From contig QAZA01000010.1 in the NCBI GenBank assembly GCA_003054695.1, positions 283,602-347,601 on the forward strand: 64,000 nucleotides of DNA, written 5' to 3'. Below are positions 1-8,431 of this stretch, one piece after another. The position numbers were made by a program, and so were the translations under genes. How positions within the stretch are numbered: position 1 is the stretch's first letter; each line of letters starts with the position of its first letter. The notes beneath the pieces are model-generated. The model was not told the origin of the DNA. It saw nothing but the letters and a program-made list of their open reading frames with translations, and did not search any database. This stretch comes from Verrucomicrobia bacterium LW23. GTDB taxonomy: Bacteria > Verrucomicrobiota > Verrucomicrobiia > Methylacidiphilales > UBA1321.

Positions 1-270
1 GAAGGCCTGACGATCCACACCGTTATCGCCGACCGCGGCTACGATGGCGACGCCGTGCTGCGCGCCATCCCCAACCCCGTCATCCCGCCTAAAAAGAACC
101 GTAAAATCCAGCGAGAGTACGACGAGCACCTCTACAAAGAACGCCATCTCATCGAGCGTATCTTCCTCTACCTCAAAAATTTCCGCAGGGTCGCCACCCG
201 CTACGACAAGCTCGCCTCCTCCTTCCTCTCCTTCGTCCTCATCGCAGCTTCCATGCTCTGGCTCAAGTGA
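1..270 (+). mobile_element. IS5-family transposase, 3' end only
   Basis: The reading frame is open from base 1, so the gene begins upstream of the window; about 89 C-terminal residues are visible. The segment ADRGYDGD holds the second catalytic Asp of the DDE triad, and the later stretch YKERHLIERIFLYLKNFRR carries the R...E...K region that supplies the third acidic residue in IS5-like transposases. The terminal residues form the usual hydrophobic helix (FVLIAASMLW). Cutting and joining of the IS ends is the known family role. The intact C-terminus gives no sign of decay, but the first catalytic Asp is outside the window, so activity cannot be judged. Confidence 0.88.
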
Positions 271-286
271 ATGTCGACAGCCTCTA
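271..286. repeat. putative right end of the IS element
   Basis: Directly after the transposase stop the sequence ATGTCGACAGCCTC is followed by TA. Read inward from the outside it begins GAGGCTGTCGAC, which resembles IS5-family termini, with TA as a possible target duplication. The left end is outside the window, so the inverted repeat cannot be confirmed. Confidence 0.3.
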
Positions 287-406
287 GACAAAATGTGCGC
301 GCCTCCGCCTCCAGACAGCGCGCAATCGCCCGGCCGACAGCGCATCGTGCGCGGGCGCGCCGGTTGGGACAGCGGCTTTTGGAGAATCTCAGAGAAACCT
401 GGCCGC

Positions 407-634
407 CTAATGGTGGCCGGAGTCGCTCATCGCGTTGCTGTTGTTCGCGGCAATCATCAGGTCCAGCACGCGGCGGAAGTCTTCCAGGCCGGGTGCGGGG
501 ATAATGATGGTATCGCGCCGCCCGTTGACGTCCTCCGTAATGCGCAGGAAGCGTCCGCGCGGGTTTTCTTTGAGATCGAACGAAAAGTTCTTCCGCTCCA
601 CTGCAATTTTCTCACTTCTCAATACATCATCCAT
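407..634 (-). CDS. PUR-like (DUF3276-type) small nucleic-acid-binding protein
   Basis: This 75-residue protein is basic and beta-rich: EKIAVERKNFSFDLKEN, then GRFLRITED, then a DTIIIP strand and a closing helix (LEDFRRVLDLMI). That beta-strand run plus amphipathic helix is the PUR repeat layout seen in DUF3276/PurA-like single-stranded nucleic-acid-binding proteins of Bacteroidetes and spirochetes. A single repeat would have to dimerise to make a full PUR fold. The ATG is preceded by GGAG seven bases upstream, which fixes the start. It stands alone between the IS end and the PAS gene. The family call rests on pattern and length; the exact ligand is unknown. Confidence 0.68.
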   Translation of the reverse strand: MDDVLRSEKIAVERKNFSFDLKENPRGRFLRITEDVNGRRDTIIIPAPGLEDFRRVLDLMIAANNSNAMSDSGHH

Positions 635-941
635 GTATGTACTCCATAATTGGCCCGGTTTCAGGCGGTTCTGATAAAGCTAAAGCGCGTGGGGAGGATG
701 TCAAATGCACGGCGGCGCCACCCCATCGTCATGATAACGTAACATGTTCTCCAGCAACGATCAAGCCCGCGTAAGCTTCGGCGGAATAAATCACAAAGAC
801 TGTGTTTTCCGGGGGGGATGGATTCGCTGTTGTAGCGACGGTACTGCTGCCATTGCAATTTGCAATACTCACAAGTAGATCATAACGAATATCACCCGTA
901 TCACATCGCGTGATTTCCGAAAGGAGAAGCCATGCCAAGTC
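635..941. other. intergenic region with a small palindrome
   Basis: There is no convincing gene on either strand. The only sizeable ORF (729-938, minus) begins at a TTG and matches nothing I know. A perfect 7-bp inverted repeat, ATTGCAA-T-TTGCAAT, lies at 852-866 and has the look of a protein-binding site. Confidence 0.4.
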
Positions 942-2027
942 TTAAATGTTGGCGCCAAAATCCAACGCGTCCGACGGCGGCTCGATCGGCCTGCCGCCAA
1001 TCCATCGCTCGCCGGAGCGGATGCCCTCAATGTGCGTTGTCGTGCCGTGCCATTTGACCACGTTGCCCGCCCCATCGCGGATCGGCTCCCCGCGAAACAG
1101 GAACCAGTGGAACGAGCCGTCGCGGCAACGCAGGCGCGCCTCGATCTCCCCCGGCCGGCCGGCCGCCAGGATGGACCGCCAGTAGCCCACCAGTCCATCG
1201 ATGTCGTCCGGGTGCACGGCAACCATCCAGCCCCAGCCGCACGCGTCCTCGTGTCGCATGCCAGTAAAGTCCAGCCAGCGCTGGTTAAGGAAATCGATCG
1301 CCCCATCCGGCTCGCCCGACCACACAAAGCCCGGCACGGTAGCCACAAACGTTTGCAATGTTTTGCGGTCTGCCCGCAGTTCATCCACGCGGGTTAGCAG
1401 CTCGTCAATCGTCCGCATACTGCTTTGCAAATCGCCGGATTGCCGGGCATCAAAACGCGCATGCTCCGTCACGTCGCGACAGCATACCACCACCCGCGCG
1501 CCGGCAGGGGCGGCACCGACGGCGATCCGGGCCAGCCGCGCCTCAATCACGCGGATCTCCCCGGAAGTTGCACAGCGACAACGCCATGAGACGGTCGCAG
1601 CCATCTCCGTCGCCCCAGACGGCATGTCGCGCGCCGGGGCGCACGGGTCGTCCATCAGCCCGGCGTCGCTCGCCGCCTTCATTGCCGCGGCCATTGCCAG
1701 CGCTTCCTGCGAGTCCAGCCAGGCCACCGGGGTGTGGATAGCCTGCGAGCGAGGCGCGACAGCATCCACCACAACGTCCGCAAGGCATTGCGTTACAAGC
1801 ACATCACGCGTGCGCCCGGCCATGCGGCACGCGGCGGGATTCGCCTCCACAATGCGGCCTTCGGCATCCGTGACAAAGGTGGCGTCGGGCAGCGCGTCAA
1901 AAATGCGCAAGCCTTTATCGCCCTCTCCGGAGCCCGTGGCCCCCCCCGCAGTGGCGCCGCTTGTGGCGACATTGCTGGAAGAGTCAGGGGCGTCGGTCAT
2001 AGGTCGTTCGCTCGAAACAAGATACAT
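942..2027 (-). CDS. two-PAS-domain protein without an output domain
   Basis: About 361 residues. A first PAS domain is seen near FDALPDATFVTDAEGRIVEA and ends with a PAC-like CRDVTEH. A short coiled region (IDELLTRVDELRADRKTLQ) follows. A second PAS of the PAS_3 type is marked by FVWSGEPDGAIDFLNQRW, VHPDD and the C-terminal WHGTTTHIE. In most proteins this order leads into a histidine kinase or GGDEF domain, but here only about 25 residues follow. It is therefore a stand-alone sensor, a partner for another protein, or a truncated kinase. Start: the ATG at 2027 has GGGG seven bases upstream; an ATG at 2000 (MTDAPDS) is the alternative, and the longest frame would need a TTG. Confidence 0.72.
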   Translation of the reverse strand: MYLVSSERPMTDAPDSSSNVATSGATAGGATGSGEGDKGLRIFDALPDATFVTDAEGRIVEANPAACRMAGRTRDVLVTQCLADVVVDAVAPRSQAIHTPVAWLDSQEALAMAAAMKAASDAGLMDDPCAPARDMPSGATEMAATVSWRCRCATSGEIRVIEARLARIAVGAAPAGARVVVCCRDVTEHARFDARQSGDLQSSMRTIDELLTRVDELRADRKTLQTFVATVPGFVWSGEPDGAIDFLNQRWLDFTGMRHEDACGWGWMVAVHPDDIDGLVGYWRSILAAGRPGEIEARLRCRDGSFHWFLFRGEPIRDGAGNVVKWHGTTTHIEGIRSGERWIGGRPIEPPSDALDFGANI

Positions 2028-2179
2028 GGTGTGCCCCAAATTATCGACACAATGCAGCCTTGTTTAAGCCCAGACTTGCCGCAATGCAATCGCGAATGCA
2101 CAGCGCATAAATGTGCGGAATATGTCATCACTGAAAAGCGTCGCCCGCCCGCACCCGGCGCGCCGCTCTACCGGGGAGG

Positions 2180-3331
2180 CTACTTCTCCTCGCCAAACCA
2201 CTTCTTGTTCAATTCATTTGTAAACCCTTGCTCCGCAAGCATCAGCATTACGCGGTTAATGCGCTCGCGAATCGTGCTGTCCTGCTGCAGGCCAAAGCCG
2301 TAGTTGCTGCGATCAAACAGCCCGCCCACCAGCGTAAGCCCGGAGTCCTTCGCGCGGGCCACCTCGTACTTCAGGATGGGTGAATCGTACACTACCGCCT
2401 TTACGTGCCCGGCCTGCAGCGCCTTAAGGCACGCGGGGATGGTATCGAGCTCCACGACAGTAACGTTGCGCCCGCCGTTGCCCAGGTACTTGACGGCCGT
2501 GCTGCCGCGGATCGTCGCCACCCGCTTGCCGGGCAAATCGTTCGGCCCGTTGATCTCCCCTTTGAGCGAGTTGAGTGTAAGCGTAGTGGTGAACGAGGCG
2601 GTAAGCAGGGAAAGCAACACAATACTCAGCAACATCCACGCAATGGCCACGATGCGCCCCCCGACGCCGATCGGCCCCTTGTTGTCCGCGCCGCCGACCA
2701 GCAGCGTGCTGATCGTCCACCAGAAGCTCTCCCACATGCCTTCCACATAGTTGGCGGGCCACATCTGGTCGTTGATTTTATGCTCAAACAACCACACCAG
2801 GTGGGAGATGACCAGCATGGTGAAGATCAGCAGCGCCAGCGCGCCAACAAATTGCAGGTTAAGCACTTGCGCCAGCGTGGACCAGATCATGTCCGTAAAG
2901 CTGGCCGGGCCCGCGTTTACCACAATTTGCAAGCCGCTCTCGTAAAAGGGCTGGGAAAAATCGATGCGATTTTCGCGCTCCGACGTAATGCTGAGCGCGC
3001 CGATCGCCACGTCCGCCTCACGCGCGGCAAGGGCGTCGACCATGTCGCGGGCAGAGGGCTTGACAGTCACCTCCAGCTCAAAGTTCTCCACACGCGCGAT
3101 TTCCTCAAAAAGCTCCATCGCAAAGCCTACGCGCCGGCCGTCCTTCATAAAGGAAAACGGCTCGAGATCGCGCGCGACAACGCGAAGCTTTGTGCGCTCC
3201 TTAACGGGCGCCGCGGAGGGATCGGCCGCGGCAGAAAAGCCGTTGGTGGCAGGCGCGTTAGTCTGCGCCTGAGAGAGTGTGTACGAGAAGCTGTAGACGA
3301 GGAAAAAGACCGCGAATACGAGTGTGCGCAT
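2180..3331 (-). CDS. ionotropic-glutamate-receptor-like ligand-gated channel
   Basis: 383 residues with the prokaryotic GluR0-type order. A signal peptide (to about residue 23, TLSQAQ) comes first. Then follow ligand-binding lobe S1 (about 45-140) with the agonist-anchoring LSITSEREN and DFSQPFY, membrane helix M1 (about 158-180), a re-entrant pore (about 198-222, WWTISTLLVGGADNKGP), M3 (about 225-250, SLLTASFTTTL, matching the SYTANLAAF gate region), and S2 (about 260-383). Glycine, glutamate or another amino acid binding outside would open the pore; the tetramer is inferred from the family. The filter is GGAD where K+-selective GluR0 has GYGD, so ion selectivity is uncertain. The start at MRTLVF is chosen because it begins the signal peptide; an upstream GTG would add 11 residues. 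Confidence 0.85.
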   Translation of the reverse strand: MRTLVFAVFFLVYSFSYTLSQAQTNAPATNGFSAAADPSAAPVKERTKLRVVARDLEPFSFMKDGRRVGFAMELFEEIARVENFELEVTVKPSARDMVDALAAREADVAIGALSITSERENRIDFSQPFYESGLQIVVNAGPASFTDMIWSTLAQVLNLQFVGALALLIFTMLVISHLVWLFEHKINDQMWPANYVEGMWESFWWTISTLLVGGADNKGPIGVGGRIVAIAWMLLSIVLLSLLTASFTTTLTLNSLKGEINGPNDLPGKRVATIRGSTAVKYLGNGGRNVTVVELDTIPACLKALQAGHVKAVVYDSPILKYEVARAKDSGLTLVGGLFDRSNYGFGLQQDSTIRERINRVMLMLAEQGFTNELNKKWFGEEK

Positions 3332-3437
3332 AGAGGGTGAGTGCCCGCTAGCATGCAACGGCACTGCGCGGTGTCAAGGCAATGTATTGGCCCTGCAAAA
3401 TTTGGTTACGGGTAAAGACATCACCCTGCTTATTAAC

Positions 3438-5687
3438 TTACGTAGCCCTCACAAACGGAGGCTCTTGTGCTTCCAAGGACGCCGGAGACGCCGGTGCGCT
3501 TTGCTCTGTCGCCGCGGATGCCGCAACCTTCGCCCCATCGCGCGCCGCCACGGCCGAGCGCGACACGCATCGGTACACCAGCCGGGGTTCAAGATTCTGG
3601 GCCAGAACGGGTTGCAGACCCGGGGGCAGCTCCGCGTCGCGCATGGCCCAGAGTTGGTCGTGCAGGGCGGTAAGGCCGGCCGTGTTGGTAAGCAGCTTGG
3701 CTCGCTCGGGATCGCTCAGCGCGTCCGGCCCCTCCTTCACCAGCTTGCGACGCAGCGCCGCCACATCGTCGGGCTCTGTAAACTCCTCCTGCGCAGCAAT
3801 ATCCGTGGCGGGTTTGCGCTTGCGCAGCAGGGCCAGATGCAGCGCAAGCCCAAAGGGGCTGACAAGTGCCTGCACCCACGGCGCCGTCGGAAAATGCGTC
3901 ACCGGCCTCACGTCGGCCAGACCGCGAAGCACCTCCGGCATATCTACCTCCTCCGGTACCGTAAAGATGCGCCACCGCATGGCCCAGGCGCTGACGCTGC
4001 CGTGGCTGGTTATCCACGCCAGGGGCACGGCCAGCACCCAGCCGATGAAGAGCGGCGAGTACCACCAGAACGAGTCCGGCAGGTAATGCCACGTAGCCGC
4101 GCCCACGCAGATGCCGAGGGCTGTTACCCAGCCGTACGTCAGCGCGCACTCGCTCAGGCTAAGTCCTTCGTCATCACGGTTTTGCGTGACCCAGGCCACC
4201 TTCTGGCCCAGCAAAATCTCGAAGACGAAGCGGGAGTGGAACAGCATCATCACCGGAGCAAAAAGTGCGGACAGGATGGCGTCAGCCCACCAGCTGGCGC
4301 TGAACGCGATAAAGCCGCCAAACTTGCGGCAGTTATCCAGATTGATAATGAAGCTGATGATTTTGGGCATGAACAACAGCACCAGAGTCAGCCCCAGCAG
4401 CTGCCAGGCAGGCTCTATCGGCCGGGTGATGACGCCGTCGCGCATTTCGTCCAGATACGGATTGCCAGGCACGCGGAGCATGCCGCTGATCCACGTAAGT
4501 GCCAGCAGCGCAAGCCATAGCGGGCTGCCCAGGTAGCCCATCAGCCCAAACAGAATGTGCAGGCGGTTGGCAAAATTGATGTCGCGCGCAAAGAGAAACC
4601 ACACGTGCTGCAGGTTGCCCTGGCACCAGCGGCGGTCGCGCTTCAGGGCATCGGTCAGGTGGGGCGGGCCCTCCTCGTAGCTCTCGTCAGCGTCGCAGGC
4701 AAGCCACACCTCGTACCCGGCTTTGCGCATCAGCGCGGCCTCCACGGTGTCGTGGCTGAGGATGTGGCTTTTGCCGGCCGTGGCCGGCAGCTCGGGCAAA
4801 TCGCAAAACGCCATAAACGGCGCCACGCGGATAATCGCGTTGTGCCCCCAGTAGCTGCCGCAGGAGAGCTGCCAGTAGTTCGTTCCTGTCGCAAACAGAC
4901 CGCCCGCGAGGCTGGTAGTAAACTGTAAAAACCGGCGGAAAAGCGTGGTACCCAACACCAGGCGCGGCAGCGTCTGGATAATACCGATGCTCGGCTTGGC
5001 CTCCATAGCGCGCACCATCCGCACCATCTCCCGGCCGGAGATGATGCTGTCCGCGTCAAACACAATCATGTAGCGGTAGCTCTGGCCCCAGTTGCGGCAA
5101 AAATCTGCAATATTGCCGCTTTTGCCATGCGTGTTGGGGTGGCGATGCCGGTAAAACACGCGGCCAAAGGCATTCCATTTGGAGCAAAAGCGAAACCACG
5201 CCCACTCCTCCGCCACCCAGGGATCCGCCTTGTTGGAGTCGCTGAGGATAAAGATATCGAACGACCCGGCGGCCCCTGTTTTCTCCAGGCTTTGCCAGAT
5301 CTTCTCGATACCGGCAATGACACGATCGATATTCTCGTTATACACGGGAAACAGCAAAGCCGTGGGAGGCAACGGCTTACCATGCGCCGGCCCGTCCTCC
5401 TCAATGGCGTGAGCCACGTCCAGAATGTTATATGGATGCCGGCTGAGAATCCCCGCCAGGCCCAGCACCGAGATGGCAAAGCCCGTGGCCAGCTGGGAAA
5501 ACAGCAGGATAAAGATGCCCAGCGCCAGCCATTCGGACCACAGCCACTCCTCCTTGCCCAGCGCCTGCGCGGCCAGCATGGCGCCGGCCAGGGTAATGAT
5601 CCCGGCCAGGCCAAGAAATACGGCGCGACGGGTAGAGAGCGTTTCCGGCGATATTTGCAGCAAATGTTTGTAACGTGCCGGGCTCAT
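3438..5687 (-). CDS. opgH: glucan biosynthesis glucosyltransferase H
   Basis: 749-residue inner-membrane GT2 enzyme that polymerises UDP-glucose into the beta-glucan backbone of periplasmic glucans. Membrane helices flank a cytoplasmic catalytic domain with LFPVYNEN, HGKSGN, the FDADS metal/sugar-nucleotide motif, HDTVEAALMRKAGY and RDRRWCQGN (the Q/RxxRW-type motif); each closely follows the E. coli OpgH pattern. It is shorter than the E. coli protein (about 850), lacking most of the N-terminal cytoplasmic extension, and has an Ala/Pro-rich tail. The start MSPARYK is chosen because its ATG overlaps the TGA of the upstream gene (ATGA) and has a GGGGGCG stretch in front. It is the last gene of the opgG-X-opgH operon. 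Confidence 0.92.
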   Translation of the reverse strand: MSPARYKHLLQISPETLSTRRAVFLGLAGIITLAGAMLAAQALGKEEWLWSEWLALGIFILLFSQLATGFAISVLGLAGILSRHPYNILDVAHAIEEDGPAHGKPLPPTALLFPVYNENIDRVIAGIEKIWQSLEKTGAAGSFDIFILSDSNKADPWVAEEWAWFRFCSKWNAFGRVFYRHRHPNTHGKSGNIADFCRNWGQSYRYMIVFDADSIISGREMVRMVRAMEAKPSIGIIQTLPRLVLGTTLFRRFLQFTTSLAGGLFATGTNYWQLSCGSYWGHNAIIRVAPFMAFCDLPELPATAGKSHILSHDTVEAALMRKAGYEVWLACDADESYEEGPPHLTDALKRDRRWCQGNLQHVWFLFARDINFANRLHILFGLMGYLGSPLWLALLALTWISGMLRVPGNPYLDEMRDGVITRPIEPAWQLLGLTLVLLFMPKIISFIINLDNCRKFGGFIAFSASWWADAILSALFAPVMMLFHSRFVFEILLGQKVAWVTQNRDDEGLSLSECALTYGWVTALGICVGAATWHYLPDSFWWYSPLFIGWVLAVPLAWITSHGSVSAWAMRWRIFTVPEEVDMPEVLRGLADVRPVTHFPTAPWVQALVSPFGLALHLALLRKRKPATDIAAQEEFTEPDDVAALRRKLVKEGPDALSDPERAKLLTNTAGLTALHDQLWAMRDAELPPGLQPVLAQNLEPRLVYRCVSRSAVAARDGAKVAASAATEQSAPASPASLEAQEPPFVRAT

Positions 5688-6325
5688 ACGCGCCCCCATT
5701 GTATGGCAAAAAACAGAACCCAAAAGACACAAAACCAGAAAAAGACGGCCTTAATCACCGGCCACCAGTCCCACCGCGGCGTCTCCGTCGCCAGCATGGC
5801 CAGCGGGCCGTAATCCATGGGGCGCGGGCTCATGCTGGCCAGGGAGAACGTGGGGCCGCGCATCACCATCTTCTCGCGCACTACGGCGCGCGTCTCCTCG
5901 GGCAGTGTGGGGTGCAGAAAATAGTCGGACCACTCCACCTGATCCTGCAGGACGAGCATCGCCAGGCGGCCGTTGATCTCCTTCTCGCCTCCCTCCTCCA
6001 GCGCCACGTCCTGCGCCAGCGCGCCAAACCACTCCTCGGCGGCGTGGTTTACGGCGGCCATGGCCATGGCGGTGGGGTGCATGCCCTTCCAACGGGGGTC
6101 GCTCGCGTCCACGCTGTCGATCACGCGGCCGGCCAGTCGCTGGATGCGGCGATCGCCCCGCAGACCGTGGCTGCGCAGGTACAGGCACAGGCGGCGGTAC
6201 GCCTCGTCCCACTCGGCGGAGCGGATGCGCGCCTCGGCCCCGGGCGACAGCATGGCGGTGGGGAAGGCGCCGACGCCGTCGGCGGGGGTGGAATCGGGCA
6301 CGTTGGAAAGGGTGGCAGCAGACAT
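5684..6325 (-). CDS. unknown membrane-anchored protein between opgG and opgH
   Basis: 213 residues, no family recognised. The first 185 residues are soluble and charged, with a helical region (EWDEAYRRLCLYLRSHGL) and a His/Glu-rich stretch (NHAAEEWFGALAQD). The C-terminus is a single Trp/Phe-rich membrane helix (WWPVIKAVFFWFCVFWVLFFAI). Its ATG overlaps the opgG stop (TAATG) and its TGA overlaps the opgH ATG, so the three are translationally coupled. Inference: a cytoplasm-facing regulatory or scaffolding subunit for OpgH. It may stand in for the N-terminal extension that this OpgH lacks. Confidence 0.72.
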   Translation of the reverse strand: MSAATLSNVPDSTPADGVGAFPTAMLSPGAEARIRSAEWDEAYRRLCLYLRSHGLRGDRRIQRLAGRVIDSVDASDPRWKGMHPTAMAMAAVNHAAEEWFGALAQDVALEEGGEKEINGRLAMLVLQDQVEWSDYFLHPTLPEETRAVVREKMVMRGPTFSLASMSPRPMDYGPLAMLATETPRWDWWPVIKAVFFWFCVFWVLFFAIQWGRV

Positions 6326-7839
6326 TAGCGATGCAGGGTATAGGTCCAGGTTTCGGTGGCGGGTTGCCCGTTGACGATGAGCCGGCAGCGTAACTCGTTG
6401 GGTGGCTGGTCTTTGCCTCGCTTCTTCACCACCATGCTCACGCGCCAGGTTTTGTCAAAATCGTTGCGCATCACCTTTACCTCGCCCAGGGTATCGGGCC
6501 GGGCCTGGATGTCGACTGTTGGTTCGGTAACGCCGTTCGGCAAACTCAGCCCGGCAAAATCCACAAAAATACGCGTATCTCCCTGGTCATCAGGGGCATC
6601 CAGCAGGGTCTGCTTAACGCGCGCCGTTGCCGGACGATGCTGGTTCTCTGTGTACCACGTCATGATGTAACTAATATCCAGCGTGGTACCGGCAGTAATC
6701 TTCTGTGCCGGCTTCCAGAACGCCACCACGTTATCCATATACTCGTCCTTCGTCACCAGCTGAATTAGCTCCACATGGCCCTCGCCCCAGTCGCCACGTG
6801 GCTCGATGTACACGCTTGGCCGCAGATGGTAGCGCGCCTCCAGATCCTGATAGCGCTCGAAGTCGCGATCGCGCTGGATCAGGCCGAAACCCTTGGGGTT
6901 GTTATCCTTAAAGGCGTAGTCCTGAATAAAAGGCTCCGCAATCAGCGGGCGCCACAGCCACTCGCCTTTGCCGGTTTGCATCAGCAGGCCGTCGGAGTCG
7001 TGCACCTCCGGGCGAAAGTTGGCATTCGGCGGTTTGGGATCGCCCTCGCCATACCAGTACATGCTCGTCAGAGGCGCCAGGCCCAGGCGTGCGACGTCGT
7101 TGCGAAAGTAGAGGCGGGCGCGGACTTCCATGCTTGTTTCATCGCCGGGCCGCAACGTAAACTCATAAGCGCCAGTGACATCGCGCCCCTCCAGCAAAGC
7201 GAAAGCCTGCAGCTTCTTCGCGTCGCGCTTAGGCTCCACCACCCAAAAAATGGAGAATCGAGGGAAATCCTCGCCCTCCAGCGTGTTGATCGCGATACCC
7301 CGCGCCGAAAGCCCGTATTGCTGCCCTTTGGCCAGTGCGCGAAAGTAGCTGGCGCCCTGAAACACCAGCGCCTCGTCCAGCACATCCATCCGGTTGAGCG
7401 GAAAATGGACGCGAAAGCCGGCGTAACCAATGTTGCCTATCTTGGCCGGATCCAGGAAATTCGTATTCTTTCCGTAATCGAAGTAGCTGGAGCTGAACCT
7501 GATAGAATGCGCGCCCTTCCCATCCACGCGCCGGATTTCCACCGGATCGTGCACGGTGTTGCCGAGGTGGAAGAAGCGGAGTTGAAACGGCAGCCCCTCC
7601 CGGCGCCAGATCGTGAAGTTGTCCCTCCAGCGGATATCACGCGCCTGATCGTAGTTGAGATTGCGTATAACCAGCGGAACCCGATTGGTTGCCGGCGCAA
7701 CATAAGGAGATTGCGACACACGCTGCGCTAGCGTATCAACATCCGTAAAGCTAAAAGGCGGGGGCGGAGGTGGAGAGTAGGTTAAATAAAGCGCAAGTAA
7801 AGTAAGTAAGCCCAGCCAGAGATGTAATCTTAAATTCAT
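6325..7839 (-). CDS. opgG: glucan biosynthesis protein G, periplasmic
   Basis: 504 residues, close to the usual OpgG/MdoG length. A signal peptide or anchor (LHLWLGLLTLLALYLTY) is followed by a proline run and the OpgG beta-sandwich. Typical segments are YDQARDIRWRD, FQLRFFHLG, the GFRVHFPLN stretch, GEDFPRFSIFWVVEP, SMYWYGEGDP, EVHDSDGLLM and the EPRGDWGEGHVELIQ region. OpgG acts in the periplasm on the nascent beta-glucan made by OpgH. The start at MNLRLH is preferred over the longer frame because it leads straight into the signal sequence and has AGGG upstream. First gene of the opgG-X-opgH operon. Confidence 0.92.
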   Translation of the reverse strand: MNLRLHLWLGLLTLLALYLTYSPPPPPPFSFTDVDTLAQRVSQSPYVAPATNRVPLVIRNLNYDQARDIRWRDNFTIWRREGLPFQLRFFHLGNTVHDPVEIRRVDGKGAHSIRFSSSYFDYGKNTNFLDPAKIGNIGYAGFRVHFPLNRMDVLDEALVFQGASYFRALAKGQQYGLSARGIAINTLEGEDFPRFSIFWVVEPKRDAKKLQAFALLEGRDVTGAYEFTLRPGDETSMEVRARLYFRNDVARLGLAPLTSMYWYGEGDPKPPNANFRPEVHDSDGLLMQTGKGEWLWRPLIAEPFIQDYAFKDNNPKGFGLIQRDRDFERYQDLEARYHLRPSVYIEPRGDWGEGHVELIQLVTKDEYMDNVVAFWKPAQKITAGTTLDISYIMTWYTENQHRPATARVKQTLLDAPDDQGDTRIFVDFAGLSLPNGVTEPTVDIQARPDTLGEVKVMRNDFDKTWRVSMVVKKRGKDQPPNELRCRLIVNGQPATETWTYTLHR

Positions 7840-7965
7840 GAATATATACCCTGTATCCCGACGCCGCGCCATTGGCCTCCCCGCGGCACCCATATCCCTG
7901 CAACAGCCCTGTTTATGAAGATAATGAATCAGACGGTCAACAGACTTTTACTAAACGTATTAGGA

Positions 7966-8115
7966 TTATTCGTAACGCCTGCCGCCAAACAGCTGAGAAA
8001 TCGTCATCATGACTATTGCAAACAAAAGAATGTGTACCAGCCCGCCGGCCGTAACCGAAAAAACAATTCCCGTAAGCCAAAGCAAAAGCAGGAAAGTGAT
8101 GGCCGCCCAGTACAT
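7966..8115 (-). CDS. 49-aa membrane protein, DUF5670/lmo0937-like
   Basis: A short ORF read directly from the sequence: MYWAAITFLLLLWLTGI, then FSVTAGGLVHILL and a second hydrophobic helix ending in LFGGRRYE. The two-helix plan with a central GG-x2-HILL turn and a short basic tail is the hallmark of the lmo0937/DUF5670 family of about 50 residues. The ATG has CGGAG at good spacing. Function of the family is unknown; members are frequent in stress-associated contexts. It lies 126 bp upstream of opgG on the same strand, with no sign of shared function. Confidence 0.75.
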   Translation of the reverse strand: MYWAAITFLLLLWLTGIVFSVTAGGLVHILLFAIVMMTISQLFGGRRYE

Positions 8116-8431
8116 AACAACGCTCCGTCGCAATAAGTAAAGATGAGAATGAAAGAAGATGATTCTAAACCGGCGTCAAATAGAAAGCGATGTGGCAGAC
8201 TGCCGCTGAATAATCACAAAAAGGTGACGCACAAAGCGTGCCAGTTGCCGCGCAGCGACCGCAAAAGCACCTGTGCCGTGGGAGCGCCACCCCACGCGCC
8301 GGTAGCAGAAAAGGGCGCCAGCTTGCGATTTGCCAAGCACCGTCGCAATCTGCACGCCCCCTAAAAATCGCAGCTTGCCATCACTTTGCCTTCCGAAACC
8401 GCTTGTGGTGTGCTTCAGTTTCAGCACGGCA
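8116..8431. other. divergent intergenic region
   Basis: This separates the leftward small membrane protein from the rightward Pro/Ala-rich protein, so it should hold both promoters. A 116-codon minus-strand frame here (8176-8526) overlaps the start of the rightward gene and shows no family features. I see no clear promoter or hairpin. Confidence 0.35.

Noticed and set aside
729-938. 69-codon minus ORF after the PAS gene
   Set aside because: It needs a TTG start and resembles nothing; it is not a continuation of the PAS protein into a kinase.
931-1056. 41-codon plus-strand ORF with AAGGAG before its ATG
   Set aside because: It is antisense to the end of the PAS gene and its product is Arg/Cys-rich shadow sequence; the site is probably chance.
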